Source of the DNA: Pontederia crassipes | Taxonomy: Eukaryota; Streptophyta; Magnoliopsida; Commelinales; Pontederiaceae | NCBI GenBank assembly: GCA_030549335.1 | Contig: JAUKPH010000017.1 | Location: 13,725,501 to 13,789,500 of the forward strand | Reading direction: 5' to 3' | Length of the DNA: 64,000 nucleotides | Part shown: positions 33,831 through 44,050 of the stretch, piece after piece | Numbering within the stretch: position 1 is the first letter of the stretch | Layout: each line of letters starts with the position of its first letter | The notes under the pieces: model-generated | Database searches by the model: none | Seen by the model: the letters and a program-made list of their open reading frames with translations, nothing else | Told to the model about the DNA's origin: nothing | Made by a program: the position numbers and the translations under genes

Positions 33831-35375
33831 ATTCTTTCTGAAATTGCTGTGATGTAGTATCCGTTAGAACACATCCCTTACAGTACTATGTTTTGGTAGC
33901 TCTTTAAATCATGTTTTTCTATGTTTGCATTGAGATGGTTGTCCTAAATTGCAATCTAGTTATTGTTGTATATAAATAGGTGTGTTCATGCTTTGTAGTT
34001 ACTATGATCTGTACCTAGAATAAATTCTCGACACTATAAAAACCTGAGGACCCAGCCTTGATTCCCATAAACCCAACCTGGATTCATGCTTAAACCAATA
34101 GTGTCGTCCAAATGTCACGGTTGTGCTTGCGGAACTCGGCCCGAGCTACACTGAACCCGACCTGAGTTAGCGAAGGACAGAACCATCAATCTCTCGACAT
34201 TTTCCAACCCGACTCGGGTTCCACTTAACCTGGCCCAGGTTTGTCCCATGTCGACCCTAACGTTGTGTGACACTGTTCACGAACTCGACCCGAGTGTTGA
34301 TTACACTTGGCCCAATTCATGCTATGAATCCAGCCCGGCTCACCATATACCCAATCCGGGTTATGGCAGTCGAAATCACTTTTCATGTTTTTTTGCTCAT
34401 TCTTGATTCTGATCTGAACATGATCTATTTTTGTCCTGATTTATCACGATTATGATTGATTAGTGACACATGATCACCATGATTTATTCCTGATTTAAGA
34501 CATGTTCTCTTATGTTGATTTACTTTGTGATTGATCTATGGATTTCCCCACACTATGATGAATAACAAAATGCAAGGTTCTAAAGTGGTTAATAAGTTAA
34601 AATGAAAGATGAATACCGAGTTGTTAGCCTATGCCAAGTGCTTCATGTCAAGGGTCGCTCTCTTGGTCATGGTTTGATCACCATTGACATGCACAAAATT
34701 GCATTGTTTCGCTCGGCATACCCCATGAAGAATTTAAAGGGTCATCTGATTTCTAAGCAAGATTCATAATTAAGAATCATGTTTAAGTAAAGAAAACATT
34801 TACGCCGAATCAGGTTATCATTATTACTTATGGTCAAGATTATTAAGCATGCTACTAGTTCCAAGTCTACCATGTATCATCTGATTTTATTGATTATTGA
34901 TATCAATTGATCTCTCTTATTTATGATTTATGATGAATGTTCCCTCTTCTGATCAAGATAAGTATACCTCTTTATTTCTGATTCACTCTAATTATAGTTA
35001 TGCATTGTATACTTTTATTGGATCCCCACTAGACTATAAAACTCACAGGGGGGTTTTCCTCGTGTTTGATTTTCATAAGGCTAGGTTAGTGATGGTGTTA
35101 AGTTTGTGTGTTGCGACGATGCTTAGATAGTTATAAAGCACATGAATCAAAGGGCCTAGTTATTTATTTAATTTCCGTATTATTGAACTGATGTAATAAT
35201 TATGATATTATTATTTCAAGACCATGTTAGTGACTCTTTGATTTCCATAATTATTCATTACCTTCAGCCGTGTCATGATTCTTGACCGAGTTTTAGTTAA
35301 TATAATGGTCAATGCCATAGCGTTTGTAGGGGTCGATCTTCGCCACATGATGTTGTTCGATTCAGGGGCATTACA
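33831..35375 (+). repeat. Truncated 5' LTR of the chromovirus
   Basis: Matches 40903-42376 from ATTCTTTCTG to the terminal TTACA. It contains a stretch of about 75 bp (near 35000-35080) that the 3' LTR lacks. A cluster of short palindromes lies at about 34080-34365, for example AACCCGACTCGGGTT (34206-34220) and AACCTGGCCCAGGTT (34227-34241), each a perfect odd palindrome. DNA left of 33831 has no counterpart in the other LTR. Confidence 0.8.
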
Positions 35376-35379
35376 TTTA

Positions 35380-35392
35380 TGGTATCAGAGCC
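35380..35392 (+). other. tRNA-Met primer-binding site
   Basis: TGGTATCAGAGCC, four bases after the 5' LTR end, is the standard initiator-tRNA-Met complement of plant gypsy and copia elements. It fixes the LTR border and the strand. Confidence 0.9.
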
Positions 35393-35563
35393 AAAATTTG
35401 GTCTCTCTTGACGTCCCATAGTATAGGATAGTATGATAATGGTTCATGTGCTATCGTCGAGCAATCACCACGCCCTCCACCGAAAAGAATTGTAAGTAAA
35501 GTTCATGGTTATGATATTATATTGATTATTGATGTATTGTTCTTTCATGATTAAAGGATAAAT

Positions 35564-36530
35564 ATGTCTAAAAGATCAAAGAAGATCTAGGAGCGGGAGG
35601 CCAGATTGGCCCAGATAGCTCCTGCGCCATAGGGCCCACTCACTAAGTCCCAAACATTGGCTCAGCGAGTCACGGACGTGGTCGTGGTCGAGGCTATACC
35701 CCAAGTCACCGACGAGGCCGAGGCCGCAGTGCGAGAGCACAGTCACAGGAGGAGTATTATGATGAGTCTACCCCACCTGAGGGTAGTCAAACTGAAGGCA
35801 ATCAACTGGCACCCAAACTTCGTACATAGGGAGTTCGACATGAGCCATCAGAGGATACCATCCAAGAATTCTTGAAGTTGCATCCGCCATAGTATGATGG
35901 TAAGGCAGACTTCTTCAAGGAAGAATAGTGGATGGAAACAATGGATTGCATTTTCATACAGATGAGGTGTACCAACAGATGCAAGGTCTTGTATGCCACC
36001 CATATGCTTACCGAGACTACGATGGGTTGGTGGAAGACTACAAAGGCCACCAAGTCCAGAGGGTAGGAAGAGGAGGACATTCCATGGGCAGAATTCAAGA
36101 AGGCTTTCGAGGTTCGTTACACACTTGAGCTCGAGCACATCCATAAGCAACAGGAGTTCCTGCAACTGCAACAGGGATCCATGATGGTGGCTGACTATCA
36201 CACCCACTTTATTTTATTGGAGCAGTATTGTCCGATGTCATTCGAGGGACGTGCAAGAGCCAATAAATTTATAAATGGGTTTCAACAAGCATTGAAGTCT
36301 AAAGTTCTCACAGAGGACAACGATAGTCTAGAGAAGGCAATAAGACCGGCCACTCGTATGGAGAGAATCCAAGCGGAACACAAAGCTAAAACTCTAGTTA
36401 GGCCCGGAGAGCAGCACAAGCCGTGGACCGACGATCGCTGATCATTCAGGAGGGACGATCGCCGCCACATACCCTATCCATAAAGGGAGGTCCCAGGCCA
36501 CGCTCAAGCACAGCCACTCCCCGCACCAGG
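35564..36530 (+). pseudogene. Gag remnant of the chromovirus
   Basis: Begins at an ATG (35564, MSKRSKK) that soon meets a stop. The readable core at 36181-36441 has the Retrotrans_gag pattern: VADYHTHFILLEQYCP, then ARANKFINGFQQALKSKV. A Gln-rich lead-in (QQQEFLQLQQGS) precedes it, after the first core piece encoded near 35890-36120 in other frames. A zinc knuckle is not discernible downstream. Confidence 0.65.
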
Positions 36531-36780
36531 TCCCAGGCCTCAGGTAATAATACGAATATGTTAGTCATTGATTTATACTAAGAATGTAGTGACTAATATG
36601 AAGCTTGGTGCAATAGTCATTGAGACAACTGCCCCCAACACCACGTCAGCCACAGGTATCACAACATAGGTCTTTATGCTCTCACTATGGTTGCTATCAT
36701 GATGGAGAGTGCCATAGAAGAAACGGCTGTTGCATTCAGCGCGGATAGCAAAGCATTTCATTTGTAACTGCCCTTAGCTC

Positions 36781-39700
36781 ATGAAAGAAGGCCGAGGGAA
36801 CCGAGGCCTAGGAGGCATCAATCCTGTTGTACAGGGCCGTGTGCACAACATGGAGGCTAATGTAGTGCTCAATGACACTGATGTCATTAGAGGTACCCTT
36901 CTCACCGCCGACTTATTTGCTACTATATTGTTCGATTCAGGGGTCACTCACTCATTTATTTCTGAGTCGTGTGCCCAAACTCTTGGATTGCCTCTACAGC
37001 AGATGCCCCATGCTATGAGTGCACTCCTATGGGGACTCTTTATACTGTTAGGTACATTCCGAATGTATCGGTCACTGTCGATAAGAAGAACTTTTTTGCA
37101 TATCTCATTGTCATCCTGATGATGGATTACAATGTTATTCTGAGGATGGATTGGTTCTCCTATCACGATGCATCCCTACACTACAAGGAGAAGAGGATTC
37201 TTATAGATGCACAAGGCAAACCTAAGGCAGTCATCAGGGGACCTCTATCGAACAATAGTAAGGTCATTATCTCAACAATGAAGGCACAGAAGCTACTGCA
37301 GAAGGGATGCAGTGGGTACTTAGCGAGTGTGGTCAAGACTAATGCCCCGATGACTGAGCTCTAGTAGATAGATGTGGTGCGAGAGTTTCCTAATGTATTT
37401 TTAGAAGACACCTCCAGGCTGCCACCAAGATGTGAAATAGACTTCAAGATAGAGTTTCTACCAAGGACTGCACCCATCTCCAAAGCACCTTACAGTATGG
37501 TACGTACAGAGATGCAAGAGTTGAAGAAGCAAATGCAGGAGTTACCAGATAAGAACTTTATTCGACCAAGCATCACATCTTGGGTGCACTGGCCTTGTTC
37601 GTTAAGAAGAAGGATGGCTCCATGCGGCTCTGCATCGACTATAAGAAGCTCAATGAAATGAGAGTGAATAATAAGTATCCTCTGCCTCGCATCGACGATT
37701 TCTTTGATCAGTTATCCAAGGCGTTAGTATTTTTTAAGATCAACCTACGTAGTGGCTACCATCAGTTGAGGGCTGCTGAGGAGGATATACCAAAAATTGC
37801 TTTTCGATCGAGGTATGGTCACTACGACTTTTTAGTCATGCCATTTGGGCTGACGAATGCTCCTGCAGCATTCATGGATTTGATGAATAGGATCTTCCGA
37901 CCATATCTGGATCAGTCCGTCATTATATTTGTTGGTGACATCCTGATCTACTCTTCCAGTCTAGAGTAGCACTAGGAACACATAAGGATAGTGTTGGAGA
38001 CCTTAAGATACCATAAGCTCTATCGAAAGCTATTCAAGTGTGAATTTTGGCTAACGGGGATCATGTTTATTGGACACATAGTATCCAAGAAGGGCATCTC
38101 AATGGACCCGACAAAAGTAGAGGCAGTAACAAACTGGGCAAGGCCGAAGAATGCATTTGAAATTCGCAGTTTCCTCGGTTTGGCGGGCTATTATAGGAGA
38201 TTCATTAGGGACTTCTTCAAGATCGTTACGCCTCTCATGAACGTCATGAAGATGGTTAAAAAGTTTATCTGGTTAGACAAGTGTGAACAGAGCTTCCAGA
38301 CATTAAAGGACCATCTCACTTTGGCACCAGTTCTCACTATACCGATAGGTAGTAGAGGCTACGTAATTTATAGCAATGCATGCAAGATAGATTTGGGTTG
38401 TGTGCTAATGCAGCATGATAAGGTAGTGTCCTATGCTTTCCAACTGCTGAAGAAGCATGAGGTTAATTACCCCACACATGATCTAGAGTTGACGGCAGTG
38501 GTCTTTACTCTGAAAATCTAGAAGCATTATTTGTACGGGGAGACATTTCAGATCTTCATCGATCACAAGAGTCTCAAGTACATCTTCGACTAGAAGGACC
38601 ATAACATGCGGCAGCGCAAATGGCTAGAGTTCCTTAAGGATTATGAATTTGCTATTAATTATAACCTCAATAAGACAAATTCAGTTTCTCATGCATTAAG
38701 TATGAAGTGGAAAGGCTCGCTAGCCTACATTAGATTATGCGAGTATGAGATGCTACAAGAGATTGATCGATGGTGTCCGAAACTCGGTAGAAATGGAGCT
38801 CTATGGATGATGCACTAGATGAGACCTAGCTTGATTAATAGGATCATAGCAACTCAGGCAGCAGACCTAGAGTACCAAAAGGTGTTGAAGAGGTGCTAGA
38901 ATGAAATTATAGATTTCCATATCTATGGAGGAATCAAGTACAGGGATAGGTTATGAGTTCCTTCAAATGCAGTCGTCCGATGAGAGGTACTAGATGAGTG
39001 CCACAAGTCAGAATTCACCATCTACCCCAGAAACACCAAGATGTATAAGGACGTACAATGCAACTACTGGTGCCTTAATATGAAGAGGCAAATAGCAGAG
39101 CATGTGTCAAGATGCTTAGTATGCCAGCAAGTGAATATCGAGCATCAGAGAATGTATGAAAAACTGAAGCACTTAGAGATTTCTCGGGAAGTGGGATAGC
39201 ATTACCATAGACTGTGTCCAATCTGCTTAGATTTAAGAAAGGTCATAATGCGATATGCGTAGTTGTGGATCGATTCACGAAGGTCGTGCACTTCATTCCC
39301 ATCTAATGGAAGCAGTCAGTAGAGAACTTATTAGTTCTGCATGTGAAGGAAGTGGTTAAACTACATGACATCTAGCATCTATAGTGTCTGACCGAGACCC
39401 CAAGTTCACCGCCAGATTCTAGAGGAGTATGTAGTAGGCTTTCGGCACGAGCCTTAGCTACGGTATGGCGTTCCACCCTTAGATAGACGGGCAATCTAAG
39501 AGGACCATCCAGACGTTAGAGGACATATTGCGGGCATGTGCACTGAATTGGTAGGGTAACTGAGCTGAGCATATTCATCTGATCGAATTTTCTTATAATA
39601 ATAGTTACCATTTTAGCATCAGTATGGCGCCTTTCGAGGCTTTGTATGACTGACCTTGTCGTTCACCTACCCACTAGGGCGAAGCAGGTGAAGAGAATAT

Positions 39701-40235
39701 CATGAGTTAAGAAGAAGTCAAGGAAGCAATGGAGTATGCTAAAAAAGTAGAGTTAATTAAGGATCGAAGACTGCACAGGGTAGACAGAAGAGCAATGCAG
39801 ATAAAGGCATACAATAGCAGATATTTAGGTTGGTGATCATATTCTGCTGAAGGTATCACTTATGAAAGGGGTCATGAGGTTCAACAAGCGAGAAAAAACT
39901 CAGTCCTCGTTATGTGGGTCCCTTCGAGATTTTGAAGTTGGTAGGTGAGGCAGCATCTAGTCCTCTACCCCTTCTTATAGGAGAGTGCATAATGTATTTC
40001 ATGTGTCCATGCTCAAGTATAAGCACAATGTCGCTAATGTTATTCAAATAGAAGAGTCAGATCTAGCTGTAGACCTTATTTTGTCGAGTACCCGACACAT
40101 ATCATGGAGCGCAAGGTGCAATGCCACAAGAACAAAGACGTACCTATGGTTCAAGTAGCATGGTGTTTCCATCACAGCAAGGAAGCGACATGGGAGCTCG
40201 AGTCAGAAATGCGCTAAGAGTTTCCACATCTTTTC
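36781..40235 (+). pseudogene. Pol remnant: protease, RT, RNase H, integrase, chromodomain
   Basis: Family domains in order, broken by several stops and frame changes. Protease near 36925 (LFDSGVTHSFIS; the family motif has Ala for Val). RT 37374-37969 ([28 protein letters not shown], and the catalytic box FVGDILIYS with Gly replacing the first Asp of the usual DD). Linker and RNase H 37991-38700 ([30 protein letters not shown], later RQRKWLEFLKDYEF). Integrase zinc finger near 39005-39145 (CNYWCLNMKRQIAEHVSRCLVCQQVN) and a decayed core after it. Chromodomain-like tail at about 40095-40235 (ERKVQCHKNKDVPMVQVAW, EATWELESEMR). The mutated RT box alone predicts no activity. Confidence 0.8.
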
Positions 40236-40293
40236 AGTAAGCTCTCTACTTTGTGCAAAATTCGAGGACAACTTTTGTTTTAAGGGGTAATGA

Positions 40294-42376
40294 TGTAACA
40301 ACCTTGAAAAAAAAATAATAATATGGCAAAAACAAAAATGGCCAACTAGCTAAGGAGAAAATAATGCCAGGATCCCTAAAAATAGGAGACTTAAATGCAC
40401 CATTATGAGGGGATAAAGGTAGATATTAGAAAATAATGATATATTGACCAGCAATAACCCCACACTTGCACGACTACATATTGGTTACTCATCTCAGAAA
40501 CATCAAAATCCCCCCTCTCTGCTAGAACGTGTGTAAGGGTGCCTAGAATTTTCTCTTCTCTTCTTCCTTCGCCCCTGCACTATCAAGGTGTCTCACTCCA
40601 TGTTCTGGATTAGCCTACAGGAGGGGATTTACCAAGGGAAGAGACACGGCCACAGAGACAACGTAAAGGGGCGTGATATCACAGAGATTGGACAGATTGA
40701 AGAGGAAATAAACACGAATCAGGTAGGTGATTCCTGAAATCATCTTACACAACTCTAATTAGTTTTGATCTAGATTAGTTTAATCAAGTTTCCAATAATC
40801 TGCTAAGGATCGTTCCAAAGTATGAAAGGATGAAAGGTGGATATGTCCCAAACATTGTTTGATTGATTTCTATTACCATGTCCTGCATACATTATATTTT
40901 TTTATTCTTTCTGAAATTGTTGTGATGTATTATCCGTTAGAACACATCCCTTACAGTACTATGTTTTGGTAGTTCTTTAAATCATGCTTTTCTATGTTTG
41001 CACTAAGATGGCTGCCTTGAATTGCAATCTAGTTATTGTTGTATATAAATAGGTGTGTTCATGCTTTGTAGTTACTCTTATCTGTACCTAGTACCGAGGA
41101 CCCGACCTAGATTCCCATAAACTCGGTTCGAGTTCATGCTTAAACCAACTGTGTTATCCAAATGTCACGACCGTGCTTGCATAACTCAACTCGGGTTACA
41201 CTGAACTCGGCCTGAGTTAGCGAAGGACAGAATCATCAACCTCTCGACATTTTCCAACCCGACCCGGATTCCACTAAACTCGGCCCAGGTTTGTCCCGCG
41301 CCGACTCTGACGTTGTGCGACACTGTTCACGAACCTAACCACTCGGCCCGGTTCATGCTATGAACCCGGTCCGAGTCACCTTATACCCAGCTCGGGTTAT
41401 GACAGTCGAGATCACTTTTCATATTTTACTGTTGGTTCTTGATTCTGATCTGAACACGATATGTTTTTGTCCTGATTTATCATGATTATGATTGATTAGT
41501 GACACGATCTCACCATGATTTATTCTTGATTTAAGACGTGTTCTCTTATGTTGATTTATTATGTGATTGATCTATCGATTCCCCTACACTTATGATGAAT
41601 AACGAAATGCAAGATTTTAAAGTGGTTAATAAGTTAATATGAAAGATGAATACCGGGTTGCCAGCTTATGCCAAGTGCTTCATGTTAAGGGTCACTCCCT
41701 TAGTCATGGTTTGATCACCCATTGACTAAGGTGGTATTGTTTCGCTCGGCATACCCCACTAAGAATTTAAAGGCACCTAAAATCATTTGATTTCTAAGCA
41801 AGATTCATAATTAAGAGGCATGGTTAAGTAAAGAAAACATGTACATCGAATCCAGTTATCATTATTACTTCTTGTCAAGATTATTAAGCATGCTACTTAT
41901 TCCAAATCTACCATATATCATCTAATTTTATTGATTATCGAATTGATCTCTCTTATTTATGATTTATGATGATCTCATGTTCCCTTTTTTGACAAAGATA
42001 AGTATACCTCTTTATTTCTTATTCACTCTAATTATAGTTATGCCAGATTAGTGATGACGTTGAGTTGATGTGCTGCGACGATGCTCAGGCAGCTATAAAG
42101 CACATGAACCAAAGAGCCTGGATATTTTTTTAGTTCTGCATTATTGAACTTATGTAATCATTATGATATTATTATTTCGAGACCATGTTAGTGATTTTTT
42201 TATTTCCACGATTATTCATTACCTCTTGTCTTTCTTCATTATTCTATCTTTCTTATGCTGACATGTTATGATTCTTATCCGAGTCTTGGTTAATATAATG
42301 GTCAATGCCATAGCGTTTGTAGCATCCTCGGGTCGGTCCTCTCCACGTGGCATTGGTCGATTCGGAGGGTGTTACA
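40294..42376 (+). repeat. 3' LTR of the chromovirus
   Basis: Starts TGTAACAACC right after the purine tract and ends GTGTTACA, about 2.08 kb. The last 1.47 kb matches the 5' LTR; the first 0.6 kb has no match upstream because the 5' copy is truncated. The palindrome cluster recurs at about 41095-41400, with mutated members such as AACCCGACCCGGATT. Confidence 0.8.
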
Positions 42377-42949
42377 AAAATGATGCATATAAGTCTAATA
42401 AGAATTCAATTAATTTGATCATGGCTTACCTTATCGTTTTCATTTGAAAGTTAAATTAGTCAAATAATAATAGTTGAACATATACGGGAAAATAAAAAAT
42501 CAATTAAAAATATAAATCAGAAGTAAAAGAAAATATTATTAAATGAGTAAAAATGAGCATGAAATATATATATATGAGTAAATGGTCGTCGTACTTTGCA
42601 AGGTTGTTCTTATCGTCCTACCTATGCCAGTGGGTGAACCGCCAATTTTTTGTCCGAGTTTAACAAATTAAACATGTTTTATTATATTTTTCAGTTGCGT
42701 CTTGCCCTAGAGGACACTATTGAGCTCATGACCCTCCATCGCGGCGCCCCTCGTCGTAGAGCTGACGACCACGATCCTCGGTGGCGGCGCCCCTCGCTAT
42801 TTGACACATTTTGCCCTAGCGGAGCTCGCAATCCTAATCCTCCGTGGCAACACCCCTCGCCGTTGGTGCATCTTGCCCTAGCAAAGCTCGACGCCCCTCA
42901 CGGTCGGCGTGTCTTACCTTTGCAGTCCGCTGCGAGCTTGTCGTCCCCT

Positions 42950-43115
42950 CGAACCTATCCGTCGCCCGAGCCTATTCGCCGCCCGACCAAGACTATCGCC
43001 CGATCGAGTCTATCTGTCGCCTGAGCCTATCCGCCGCCCGAGTATGTCCATCGCCCAATCGAGTTTGTCCGCCGCCCGAGCCTATCTAGCAATTGAGTTT
43101 GTTCGTCGTCTGTGC
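42950..43115. repeat. 17-bp tandem repeat with 55-bp higher-order period
   Basis: Units like CCTATCCGTCGCCCGAG repeat in a 17+17+21-bp rhythm; every third unit carries four extra bases (ATCGAG ending). About nine units are visible before the pattern fades. Confidence 0.65.
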
Positions 43116-43365
43116 CTGTCGGGCACATACTCGAGACGCATATCGGGAGGCAAAGCTCCAAGGCATGGTTCGCCTACCAAATCTTTAACTGACACTCAAA
43201 TTTAAAGTGTATGATCCGATCAAATCTTAACCTTGAATCATATTTCGATTTCTTCAATTTTCTGTTCTGAACAGTCGTTGGATGGATGTAAAGAACCCGA
43301 CCCAAACGGATTATGAGGTTCACCGGATCAACCCGATCCGGTGAGCACCTCTAGGCAGAGCGGCC

Positions 43366-43366
<1 letters not shown>

Positions 43367-43399
<33 letters not shown>
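43367..43399. repeat. (TA)16 microsatellite
   Basis: A pure TA run about 100-130 bases before the presumed transcript start of the FAR1-like gene. Confidence 0.9.
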
Positions 43400-43401
<2 letters not shown>

Positions 43402-43708
43402 AATTCTATGTTAGGGGAATTTCCTTTTTTTACAAAAAGAACCCAATAGTGAACCGCTGCACAAACTTTATGGATAAATAAAATGGTACAAGGCATAATT
43501 GCTGTCTCACTCGCCTGTGGCCACACCGATCCTTCCTCTCTCTTCAAGTCTGTCCACCTGCAAAATACCAGATTGCTGCACCCGCCGTTCGAACCTCCGG
43601 CGTGCAGTGCCGAGCAACTCCTCCGCAACCATCCCTACCGGCGTTCAGAAGGCCACCCGAAGAAGAGGAGCACGCCTTATTTTCCGCAAATCGCCGCCTG
43701 ATCGCCGG

Positions 43709-43720
43709 ATGAAACCCTGA
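43709..43720 (+). promoter_or_regulatory. Minimal upstream ORF (Met-Lys-Pro-stop) in the 5' leader
   Basis: ATGAAACCCTGA lies in the presumed non-coding first exon of the FAR1-like gene, 342 genomic bases before the main ATG. A leader intron at 43918-44039 (TTG|GTAAGA to TTGTGCAG) would be spliced out between them. Whether the leader includes it depends on the unmapped transcription start. Confidence 0.4.
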
Positions 43721-44050
43721 GTTTCTCCCGGCCGTGGGTGCTCTCCTTCCTGGCGTTGCAGGTGTTCAACTCGCTTCTTTCCCTGTTCATTTTACGGCTA
43801 GTTAAGCCCGAGAGCAAAACCCTCGAAGGATTTGAGGACTTCACCTTCTTCGTTTCTGAACGAGATTACAGAACAACTCTGGAACCTTTCCTGTGTCTCA
43901 ATATCAAATCATGCTTGGTAAGATTCACTGTTCTTTCCTGTTTCTTGATCCCTGGTATTTGTTACTCAGCGTCACTTCGTTCGTGAAAGTTATTGTCCTC
44001 ATTGCAACTTTAGTAACATTTTAACATGCACTTGTGCAGCAGCCATTGCA

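Larger units (their letters stand above)
33831..42376 (+). mobile_element. Tekay/Del-type chromovirus (Ty3/gypsy) with truncated 5' LTR
   Basis: An 8.5-kb element in canonical order: 5' LTR, tRNA-Met primer site (35380-35392), gag, protease, RT, RNase H, integrase, chromodomain-like tail, purine tract (AAGGGG at 40282-40287), 3' LTR. The LTRs align only from 33831 and from 40903 rightwards. The 3' LTR itself starts near 40294, directly after the purine tract, so about 0.6 kb is missing from the start of the 5' LTR. All coding parts contain stops. Chromodomain presence plus a TGGTATCAGAGC primer site points to the Tekay lineage. Confidence 0.85.
42377..43440. other. Spacer upstream of the FAR1-like gene
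   Basis: Holds no supported gene. Features seen are a GC-rich tandem repeat (42950-43115), a short stretch near 43280-43353 with imperfect palindromes (AACCCGATCCGGTGAGCACCTC, like a hAT terminus) and a TA run at 43367-43399. Open frames at 42650-43205 are encoded by the repeat. Confidence 0.4.

Noticed and set aside
33293-33838. Possible missing start of the chromovirus 5' LTR
   Set aside because: Compared with 40294-40902, which is the start of the 3' LTR, and no similarity is visible. The 5' LTR is therefore truncated rather than diverged.
35380-35392. tRNA-like match TGGTATCAGAGCC
   Set aside because: It is only the complement of the tRNA-Met 3' end used as a retrotransposon primer site; there is no cloverleaf around it.
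42950-43115. Regularly spaced short repeats considered as a CRISPR array
   Set aside because: Units are contiguous with no unique spacers, the host is a plant, and there are no cas genes. It is a minisatellite.
42650-43205. Arg/Ser/Pro-rich open frames upstream of the FAR1-like gene
   Set aside because: Largely encoded by the 17-bp minisatellite and neighbouring GC-rich DNA, with no conserved domain.
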